A stretch of 23,200 nucleotides of DNA, taken from positions 1 through 23,200 of the forward strand of contig CAYGEN010000007.1 in assembly GCA_964348955.1 (NCBI GenBank), given 5' to 3'. Under the pieces are notes generated by a model. The model made no database searches. It saw nothing but the letters and a program-made list of their open reading frames with translations, and was not told the origin of the DNA. This document shows positions 15,539 to 21,761 of the stretch, piece by piece. A program made the position numbers and the translations under genes. This stretch comes from 2-01-FULL-51-21 sp964348955 (GTDB lineage: Bacteria > Patescibacteriota > Minisyncoccia > Phycocordibacterales > 2-01-FULL-51-21). Positions within the stretch are counted from its first letter, which is position 1, and each line of letters begins with the position of its first letter.

Positions 15539-17389
15539 CTACCGCGCGTATATGCGGAGCGTCTTATTTTGAAACACGGGTTGTTCGCGCAAACGGTCTC
15601 GTACCTCAAACTCACTGCCCACTAACACTACCAGATAATCCAAGCGGTAGGGCATGGTATCGGCGACCGTGGCCCTATTGTTATAGTACACGCGGTAGCG
15701 CGCCAGAGTGTCATGCTGGAGTTCCGGCGGTATCTCCCGTTTCAGTTTGTTGTTGACGTAGCCATTATACGCATCAAGCGAGGTGTCCGCGTAGGTATTG
15801 TGGAAGAGATAGCTGTTGTAATCCTTCTCTTTGCTTCCACTTTTCACCCCTTGGAGCCACGCTTCAAACTCCGCGGGCGTAACCCCGTAAAGACTCGAGA
15901 GCAACATAAGGCGATTCCACACTTCACTATTTTCTGCATACGTGTTGAGTCCAAAGGGGAGAAAAACTTGGTTGTGGGTATGCAGAAGTATGGCACTGTT
16001 AAACGGTAAAGACAGTGCGCCGACGACCGAGCCTTTGGGCGTATGTTCATCAAGCCACAAAAAGCCCTCAAGGAGTTCTCGGTCAACCGAGAAATTAGAA
16101 GCACGCGCAATGCTAAACGCATATGTTGCGTAGAGACCCCCGGAGAGCATGGTGCCGATGACTCCTATAAGAAACCACATCGCCACTTTTTTAGAGAAAA
16201 AGTCGCGCGCATACTTTTGCGCAAGAACGTACAGAAGGTATAGCTCCCCAAGCGCCATGGGCAGAAACTGCATACGGAACCAGTGGTCGGGTTGCGGGTT
16301 GAAGCCGGTGATGATTTGCAGATTGAACACGACCACTGAAGGCAGAAGAAGTGCGATGAGATAGAAGACCGTGGTTTTGGCGTAACGATAGGCAACCACG
16401 AGAACGAGCCCTCCGAGAAGGAGTGTGCGCAGATAATTGGTCCACAAAGATATCCGAGGCGCGTGTGAAATTTCAAGACCGACTCGAGTCATGAGGTCGC
16501 TATAGCCCGGGAGCGACGCAAGCCAAAAAAAATTTATCCAGTAACCCATAGACACCACAAGCCCCGTGCCGATGATGATGGCAATTTTTTTAAGCTCCGA
16601 AAACTCACGCCGCAGCAGAAACCACAGTGCGAGAAGCACGAGCGTAATGCCTACATATACCCAGTCGTAGAAATAGGTGTAGAATAAGAGACCGAATGCA
16701 AGGCCGCAAAACCAATGCGTGTATCGTTCGTTTCGTAATAATGACCGAGCCAGCGTGTAGAGTGCCGCAAGGTAGAATAGAAACGTAATCTGGGGATACT
16801 CAAATTTAGAAAAATATAATGAGCTTGTATCGCTGTTGAGAAATGGAAAAAATCGGCTGAAAATATCCGAGAGGGCGGTTAAGGTGGGCAGCTGGAGGTA
16901 GTTGTTGATATCAGGAATAAAAATGAATACGAGAGCCGCGGCAAGCGCCACCTTTCGCGACCGCACCACCTCAAATACCAATGCGTAGAGCGCGAGGAAG
17001 ATGAGAAGCGGAAACAGGAAATCGGCAACCATAATCGCGCGCTCAAAAGAGCCGAGTAGGGACCCGAGTCCTCCCATGATGAGCGGGTTGAGTATTGACA
17101 AAATAGCGGGCCCCCCGCGTCCATACTCATCAAGACTTATATCACCAACAAGAAGGTCCCCTTCCATAACTGCCTTCGCGCGCGGTCCATAGGCAACTGC
17201 CTCATCATAAGAGGTCTGAAAGGTGACGGGGTAGTACGAAACCCCTTTGTCGTCTGCCAATATGCCACTTATAAATGCATGGGGACTTACATAGACAAGT
17301 CCGACTGCCATAGCGAGTATCAACGCAAGATAGTGTCGCTTGAGGAGTGTACGCGCGTAAACGCGCCGCGGTCGTATGGAAGTGTCCAT
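15539..17389 (-). CDS. Large polytopic membrane protein, GT-C-like
   Basis: A protein of 616 residues from ATG 17389 with roughly ten or more hydrophobic segments and a soluble C-terminal domain of about 150 residues. An acidic patch after the first helix (GILADDKGVSYYP) is in the place where GT-C enzymes keep catalytic acids. I see no motif that names the family, so a polyprenyl-sugar-dependent glycosyltransferase is an inference from topology and the neighbouring GT2 gene. The frame stays open to 17485, but I prefer 17389: a good promoter ends seven bases before it, and the extra 32 residues would be encoded across an inverted repeat and the start of the divergent gene. It begins the long minus-strand operon. 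Confidence 0.75.
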   Translation of the reverse strand: MDTSIRPRRVYARTLLKRHYLALILAMAVGLVYVSPHAFISGILADDKGVSYYPVTFQTSYDEAVAYGPRAKAVMEGDLLVGDISLDEYGRGGPAILSILNPLIMGGLGSLLGSFERAIMVADFLFPLLIFLALYALVFEVVRSRKVALAAALVFIFIPDINNYLQLPTLTALSDIFSRFFPFLNSDTSSLYFSKFEYPQITFLFYLAALYTLARSLLRNERYTHWFCGLAFGLLFYTYFYDWVYVGITLVLLALWFLLRREFSELKKIAIIIGTGLVVSMGYWINFFWLASLPGYSDLMTRVGLEISHAPRISLWTNYLRTLLLGGLVLVVAYRYAKTTVFYLIALLLPSVVVFNLQIITGFNPQPDHWFRMQFLPMALGELYLLYVLAQKYARDFFSKKVAMWFLIGVIGTMLSGGLYATYAFSIARASNFSVDRELLEGFLWLDEHTPKGSVVGALSLPFNSAILLHTHNQVFLPFGLNTYAENSEVWNRLMLLSSLYGVTPAEFEAWLQGVKSGSKEKDYNSYLFHNTYADTSLDAYNGYVNNKLKREIPPELQHDTLARYRVYYNNRATVADTMPYRLDYLVVLVGSEFEVRDRLREQPVFQNKTLRIYAR

Positions 17390-17396
17390 AGTCGCG

Positions 17397-17425
17397 AGTA
17401 TACCTCTCATCACTTCTGCGAGCAA
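17397..17425 (-). promoter_or_regulatory. Promoter of the long minus-strand operon, probably leaderless
   Basis: On the minus strand TTGCTC (17420-17425) and TATACT (17397-17402) are spaced by 17 bp. The ATG at 17389 starts seven bases beyond the -10, so transcription would begin at or next to the start codon. It overlaps the inverted repeat at 17400-17441. Confidence 0.6.
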
Positions 17426-17441
17426 AAATGATGAGAGGTAT
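17400..17441. repeat. Perfect 13-bp inverted repeat in the divergent control region
   Basis: ATACCTCTCATCA (17400-17412) is matched by its exact reverse complement TGATGAGAGGTAT (17429-17441) across a 16-base spacer. It covers the spacer and -10 of the minus-strand promoter and lies just upstream of the plus-strand promoter, a position suited to an operator controlling both directions. There is no T-tract, so it does not look like a terminator. Confidence 0.85.
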
Positions 17442-17461
17442 GGCAGAATCCACTGCGCGTG

Positions 17462-17490
17462 TTGCATAATTCCAAGTAATGGCAAATAAT
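17462..17490 (+). promoter_or_regulatory. Candidate promoter for the methyltransferase/transporter pair
   Basis: TTGCAT (17462-17467), a 17-bp spacer and AATAAT (17485-17490) precede the ATG at 17506. The leader would be only about ten bases. The -10 is good, the -35 is partial. Confidence 0.45.
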
Positions 17491-17505
17491 GGGCGCTACG
17501 CTCTC

Positions 17506-18501
17506 ATGTCCAAACCTGCTCTCAACCTACTCAAGCGGTCAGGTCAATTCTTTGGAAGTGTGTTCCGCTTTCTCCCTCGTTCATTTCAAAGCGCGGTGAT
17601 GCGAGTGTTCTGTGCGGCTATAACGCATGCGCCTCGAAAGCTGTCGTCCGGGCTCTTTCTCTTTGGCTACCAAGTAGGAAAAAGAATGTATCGTGATAAC
17701 AAACAGCCAGTGCTCCTGCAAAGAACAATGGGGGGCATATTTACAATGAAACTTGATGTTACAAAAAAAACACAGCGTATTTTATACCTGCAAAAAATCT
17801 ATGAACCGTATCTCGCCTCTTATCTCACCCGCACACTCTCCCCGGGCGATACCTTTATTGATATCGGCGCAAATGTCGGCTACTTTACGCTTCTTGCCGC
17901 GCGGCAGGTCGGCGAGGGCGGCCGTGTTATCGCTTTTGAGCCGGAACAAAACAATTATGCCGCGCTTGTTTTAAATGTGCGTCTCAATAAATTGCAAAAC
18001 ATAACCTGCGTGCAAAAGGCGGTCGGCGCAAAGGAGGGATTTATGTCACTGCATGTCAATCCTCTCAATGAGGGAGGAAGCAGTCTCATTCCCATTTTGA
18101 CCTACGCCGACGACGAGGAGCGATGGTCGCATGAAAAAATAAGAGAGAAATTCCCCGATACCGCGCTTGAACAGAAAACGGAGGTAATCACTCTGGACCA
18201 CTTTCTGACGCAAAATCCGCTTCAAAAACAAGCGCGCGTGATTATTAAAATTGATGTGGAGAGCGCCGAGCTAGAAGTGCTACAGGGAATGCGGGAACTG
18301 CTCGCCCGAACGCCCACCCTCTCCATCGTTTGCGAAGTTACGCGCGAGGGCGAGAAAATTGCCGCGCTTCTCAATGAACGCGGGTACACAATCCGCGCGC
18401 TCAAAAACGACGGGGGTTCCTCTCCGCTCCCGCGCGCCGACAGGGTTCAAGGGAAGGCGCTTCTCTTCATGAAGGAATCTGCCATACTAAAAAATATATG
18501 A
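17506..18501 (+). CDS. FkbM-family SAM-dependent methyltransferase
   Basis: A 331-residue protein with the FkbM methyltransferase domain from about residue 100. SAM motif I is FIDIGANVGYFT (117-128), followed by IAFEPEQNNY (142-151), and the family hallmark IIKIDVESAELEVLQGM lies at about 246-262. FkbM-type enzymes O-methylate sugars or polyketides; in a glycan locus a sugar hydroxyl is the likely target. The N-terminal 90 residues are basic and partly hydrophobic without a clear function. I prefer ATG 17506 over an in-frame ATG at 17479 because the latter lies inside the candidate promoter. Its stop overlaps the transporter start (ATGA). It is divergent from the main operon. Confidence 0.92.
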   Translation: MSKPALNLLKRSGQFFGSVFRFLPRSFQSAVMRVFCAAITHAPRKLSSGLFLFGYQVGKRMYRDNKQPVLLQRTMGGIFTMKLDVTKKTQRILYLQKIYEPYLASYLTRTLSPGDTFIDIGANVGYFTLLAARQVGEGGRVIAFEPEQNNYAALVLNVRLNKLQNITCVQKAVGAKEGFMSLHVNPLNEGGSSLIPILTYADDEERWSHEKIREKFPDTALEQKTEVITLDHFLTQNPLQKQARVIIKIDVESAELEVLQGMRELLARTPTLSIVCEVTREGEKIAALLNERGYTIRALKNDGGSSPLPRADRVQGKALLFMKESAILKNI

Positions 18502-19379
18502 GCATCACACTTCTCTTTTTGCTCACGATGGTGCCCGGCACGATATTCTTAGGGTTTTCCGATGTGCTTGGAAAAAAAATTCTCTCTGCCGACATCAACG
18601 AACACTTGATGATATCAATCGGCTTCGGCGGAGTCGGCATTATTGCGTCAAGCATGCTTTTTTTCACCGGCATCCCCGACATCCGTGAGGGCTTTTGGGG
18701 CGCGCTTGCCGGCACGGTATTTCTCAATATATTCGCTCAATGGTTTTTCCTCAAGGCATTCAAAAAAGAAGAAGCGTCATTGGTGTCTCCGCTTCGGTTG
18801 CTTTCGCCGCCTCTGACACTCCTCACCGGACTCATTATTCTTGGAGAAAAACCTGGTCTTTTCGGAATACTCGGTGTGCTCACCACCTTTGTAGGTCTGT
18901 GGTTTCTGCTTACCGAGGGGAGCGGTATCCGGCGAATTTCGGTTGCCGGACTTCTGCGCCGCCCGGGGCTCCTTTATGGTATTGCCGGTGCTCTTGCTTT
19001 CGCGGTATCACTCCCGCTTGATAAAAAAGCAGTGGTCGCCTCATCGGCATTCTTGTTTATAGCGCTTGCGTTCCTGGTAATTGCCGCCGGCAATTTTCTT
19101 ATCGGCTGGTCGCTGGCAGAAAGCCGTCGTACTTTTTATACTATTCCGAAGGAAACGGCTCGCTGGCTCCCGCTCTATATACTGGCACTTGCCGGCGGAG
19201 CGCTCCTCACCGTCCAGGCTCTTAACTATGCGTTTGTCGCATACGCGTCAAGCGTGAAGCGTCTCTGGTCGCTCTGGGCGATTCTTTTCAGCGGCGCGTT
19301 CTTGAAAGAAAAACACATTGGTAGAAAACTTATCGGGGCAGGCATCATGCTCTCCGGCATAGCGCTTACGCTGCTCTAA
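18498..19379 (+). CDS. EamA/DMT-type membrane transporter
   Basis: A 293-residue, very hydrophobic protein with about ten transmembrane segments arranged as two similar halves, as in the EamA (drug/metabolite transporter) superfamily. The segments around SLVSPLRLLSPPLTLLTGLIILGEK and YASSVKRLWSLWAILFSGAFLKEK are the paired signatures that end each half. The long hydrophilic stretch near residues 205-220 joins later helices. It overlaps the FkbM methyltransferase gene by four bases, so the two are coexpressed. Members export metabolites or sugars or flip lipid-linked sugars (ArnE/F type); in this setting a lipid-linked sugar flippase is attractive but unproved. Confidence 0.88.
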   Translation: MSITLLFLLTMVPGTIFLGFSDVLGKKILSADINEHLMISIGFGGVGIIASSMLFFTGIPDIREGFWGALAGTVFLNIFAQWFFLKAFKKEEASLVSPLRLLSPPLTLLTGLIILGEKPGLFGILGVLTTFVGLWFLLTEGSGIRRISVAGLLRRPGLLYGIAGALAFAVSLPLDKKAVVASSAFLFIALAFLVIAAGNFLIGWSLAESRRTFYTIPKETARWLPLYILALAGGALLTVQALNYAFVAYASSVKRLWSLWAILFSGAFLKEKHIGRKLIGAGIMLSGIALTLL

Positions 19380-19380
19380 A

Positions 19381-19415
19381 AAGAAAAAGCCCGTTTCGCT
19401 TATGGCGAAACGGGC
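19381..19415 (-). terminator. Strong intrinsic terminator after the NUDIX gene
   Basis: An 11-bp perfect stem (GCCCGTTTCGC, 19389-19399, with its complement at 19405-19415) closes a five-base loop. On the minus strand it is followed by TTTTTCTTTTT, so it terminates the 20946-19427 transcript. On the plus strand it lies nine bases after the transporter stop but lacks a T-tract, so it may act only weakly in that direction. Confidence 0.9.
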
Positions 19416-19426
19416 ACGTCAAGTCA

Positions 19427-19855
19427 TCAGGAGGACTGGAACAATTCAAGTGCGGGAAAAATGAACTCTTCCCACGCGGGGTCCGCGTCGTTGTGGGAGA
19501 GAAAACCGGCGATTTCCTCCGGCGCGAGAAATTTGACCCATTCGTGCTTGTCGGGCTCGCAGACCCTCGGCTCTCCATCGGCAGTTACGAGGTAGACAAA
19601 CCAGTGATGCTCCGGATGCCCCTTGGAGCAGGGATTGGGGAACGTCTTTTCAAGCAGGAGCTCGTGGTGCACGACCCGAAGCCCGGTTTCTTCCAGCACC
19701 TCGCGCACGAGCGCCTCTTCCGGCATCTCGCCCTCGTCAATGTGCCCCGCCGGAAGCGCAAGTCCCAGCGGAAACACCTTGCGGTAGAGCGCGAGAGTTT
19801 TCCCTTCTCGCATTATAAGCGCACCAACACTTTTGCCAGAGTTTAAGTTTGCCAT
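19427..19855 (-). CDS. NUDIX hydrolase
   Basis: A 142-residue NUDIX protein with a complete box: G37-x5-E43-x7-REVLEETGL (51-59), which holds the metal-binding glutamates. The fold would hydrolyse a nucleoside diphosphate linked to another group. The protein is close to the minimal domain size. After the box, HPEHHWFVYLV and HEWVKFLAPEEI are ordinary for the family and do not fix a substrate. It lies five bases after the stop of the gene at 19861-20946 and before a strong terminator, so the two form a small operon. A nucleotide-sugar or sanitising pyrophosphatase role is possible. Confidence 0.95.
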   Translation of the reverse strand: MANLNSGKSVGALIMREGKTLALYRKVFPLGLALPAGHIDEGEMPEEALVREVLEETGLRVVHHELLLEKTFPNPCSKGHPEHHWFVYLVTADGEPRVCEPDKHEWVKFLAPEEIAGFLSHNDADPAWEEFIFPALELFQSS

Positions 19856-19860
19856 CTCCG

Positions 19861-20946
19861 CTATAATGACAGGTTTTTTTTGGAAAGCGAGACCACAAGA
19901 TGTTTTGCGATGGCGCGAGCTGTCTCGGAACTCGGGAACGGCGGAGGAAAGTTTGCTTCTTGCGTCCTGTGCAATTCTTCCTGCCCTTCAGGAGAGAGTA
20001 GTACGCGAAGCGCCGGCTCAAACTGCTCCTGACTGCGGATGGGGTAAACACCGCCGAGCTCGGCGACGAACCATTTGCCGTCCTTATGCCCTCCTTCGTG
20101 TTCCATATACTCCACCACCGTGCCGTCAACGTAGTGGGCGGGGATAAGCCGCGCGTACGCCGCCACGATTGAGTCGGTCGCGCCACCGGTAAAGACGGGA
20201 ATGTCAACCGATTTGATGATTTGCGGCTGGGTTGCCTCTCCCGTCTCAAGTAACCAGACGCCTTGGAGCAGTTTCTCGCGCAAGGCGACCGCCGCCCCAT
20301 CTTCCGGTTCGCGCGGGTGCGGCCGAAAACCCATCACGAACCGATCCTCGAGCACTCGCTCCCCCGCCTCACGCATAAGACGAATGATAGTGGTGTTGAT
20401 GGGATGGTTCTTTATCCCGTTGAAGAACACTACGCGGTCTTCGGCGGCGAGCGGCATGGAAACATTCCCGCGATACTTTTGGAAACTACGCCGAAGCGCT
20501 TCTTTGGACATGCCGCTAGTCATCGCCTCGTAGGCGACTCCCCAGTGCGGGGGAAGCGCCACGTGGAGCACTTCGGGATAGCCGTGGTCGGAGGATTGTT
20601 GCTTCCATTGCTCTCCCGGCATGGCAAGGAGTACCTGCCGCACACGCGGAGCATACTCCTTGAACCACGGTCGGCGCGAGCTTCCCGGTATATCCTCCAG
20701 GATGATAATGGGTTTTCCCAGAGACAACGCCCGCTCTACGAGTCTGCGTTGATGCTCCGGATAAGCCGAATCAGGGCCTCCGAGAACAAGCGCGTCGCAC
20801 TCGTCAACACGATCGACCGCATCATTCTCAATAGGCGCCCCGGTCTTGAGCACCACTGCCTTGTGCAAGATGGCGTTAAGCGCGGCGGCAATGAGTTTGA
20901 GCATTGCGTCAGGTCCCGGTGTAAAGGCAAAGAGAAGGAAACGCAT
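19861..20946 (-). CDS. Unrecognised GT-B-like protein
   Basis: A 361-residue soluble protein that I do not recognise. It appears to have two Rossmann-like halves: the first with FAFTPGPDAMLKLIAAALN, CDALVLGGPDS and GKPIIILEDIPGSS, the second with VFFNGIKNHPINTTIIRLM, FVMGFRPHPREP (about 215-226) and VFTGGATDSIVAAYARLIP (about 263-281). The PHP and GGATDSI elements resemble the donor-site motifs of UDP-GlcNAc 2-epimerase or GT-B transferases, so a sugar-nucleotide enzyme is a reasonable guess. It has the best Shine-Dalgarno site I found (AGGAG) and its own promoter. It forms an operon with the NUDIX gene. Whether it belongs to the glycan pathway is unclear. Confidence 0.75.
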   Translation of the reverse strand: MRFLLFAFTPGPDAMLKLIAAALNAILHKAVVLKTGAPIENDAVDRVDECDALVLGGPDSAYPEHQRRLVERALSLGKPIIILEDIPGSSRRPWFKEYAPRVRQVLLAMPGEQWKQQSSDHGYPEVLHVALPPHWGVAYEAMTSGMSKEALRRSFQKYRGNVSMPLAAEDRVVFFNGIKNHPINTTIIRLMREAGERVLEDRFVMGFRPHPREPEDGAAVALREKLLQGVWLLETGEATQPQIIKSVDIPVFTGGATDSIVAAYARLIPAHYVDGTVVEYMEHEGGHKDGKWFVAELGGVYPIRSQEQFEPALRVLLSPEGQEELHRTQEANFPPPFPSSETARAIAKHLVVSLSKKNLSL

Positions 20947-20954
20947 ATTTTATA

Positions 20955-20959
20955 CTCCT
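20955..20959 (-). promoter_or_regulatory. Shine-Dalgarno site AGGAG
   Basis: AGGAG on the minus strand lies eight bases before ATG 20946. It fixes this start and stands out because most genes here lack a clear site. Confidence 0.8.
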
Positions 20960-20985
20960 GCGAATGTAAAGTTCTGGCCAAAAAT

Positions 20986-21014
20986 AAGGTAGCACACCGC
21001 TCCAGAGAAGTCAA
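20986..21014 (-). promoter_or_regulatory. Candidate promoter for the 20946-19427 operon
   Basis: On the minus strand TTGACT (21009-21014) is followed after 17 bp by TACCTT (20986-20991). The -35 matches five of six consensus bases, the -10 only three of six. It would give a leader of about 30 bases carrying the Shine-Dalgarno site. The rest of the 161-bp gap 20947-21107 shows no gene and no clear terminator for the HAD gene. Confidence 0.5.
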
Positions 21015-21107
21015 TAAATTTGGCTCCTCAACGACCGGCCACGCAAACGGCTGGGCTATGCGAAACCGCGGGAGGTTTTCAGAGAGTGTTGCAATTCAGA
21101 CTAGAAC

Positions 21108-21761
21108 TCAAGTACTGAGTAAACTTGGCAGTTCAGTGACTGAAGAGAGGAGCGGGAACGACATGTTATCCCAATTATTTTGTTCATTTGAAACACCGAC
21201 AAAAGGACACCCGAATGTTTTAGCCGCTTCCCAATCGCTTTCACCGTCTCCGATAAAAAGCATGGTATCGGCCTGTACCGTTTCAGCTTCGGCAATACGC
21301 TTTAGATTTTCATACTTGTCGCGCGGCATACCGTAGGCACCGCGAAAAAAAGGGACCATACCAAGCCGCTCAATACTGTGATTGAGGGCATCTTCCGGTG
21401 TTGCGGAATTCACATACAAGGTATGCCGTTCGCCAAGCGCCGCGAGCGCCTGCCGCACAGGCACCGCGACTCCTTGCGCCAGCAGTCCTTCCTGCACCAC
21501 CTCGTCGTATCGATTGGAGTACGCGGCGACAAGTGCCGGAATTGTCGAAGTATCTCTCCCTTGCTTTTCAAAAAGATAGCGTAAAATTGCCTGCCGTGGC
21601 GCCTTTGCAACCACAAGCGCTTCTTCAATTAGCTCGGGCGACATTAAATCTTTTTCCCCAAACAACGAGAACCACGCATCGCGCTTCAGGCGATTAGAGT
21701 CAACAATAACGCCATCAAAGTCAAAGACGAGTACACGCGGAGAAAACTTATTTTTCATCAT
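21108..21761 (-). CDS. HAD-superfamily phosphatase
   Basis: A 217-residue HAD hydrolase starting at the double ATG 21761/21758; the frame stays open further upstream but that part lies inside the NeuB gene and is arginine-rich noise. Motif I is VFDFDGVIVDS (12-22) with nucleophile D14 and acid D16, motif II VNSATPED (117-124), Lys near 149, and motif III/IV FIGDGESDW (169-177). The cap is the small helical type of phosphoglycolate phosphatase-like enzymes. Its start overlaps the NeuB stop by about 11-14 bases, so it is coupled to NeuB. It may remove a phosphate from a nonulosonate or hexosamine intermediate, as the 9-phosphatase does in animal sialic acid synthesis; this is inference. Confidence 0.9.
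   Translation of the reverse strand: MMKNKFSPRVLVFDFDGVIVDSNRLKRDAWFSLFGEKDLMSPELIEEALVVAKAPRQAILRYLFEKQGRDTSTIPALVAAYSNRYDEVVQEGLLAQGVAVPVRQALAALGERHTLYVNSATPEDALNHSIERLGMVPFFRGAYGMPRDKYENLKRIAEAETVQADTMLFIGDGESDWEAAKTFGCPFVGVSNEQNNWDNMSFPLLSSVTELPSLLST

Noticed and set aside
21103..21120. Small inverted repeat ACTCAAGTACTGAGT at the end of the HAD gene as a terminator
   Set aside because: The stem is only five pairs, overlaps the stop codon and has no T-tract after it.
20263..21336. A 357-codon open frame on the plus strand
   Set aside because: It is antisense to the GT-B-like and HAD genes, has no recognisable motifs and arises from codon bias of the real genes.
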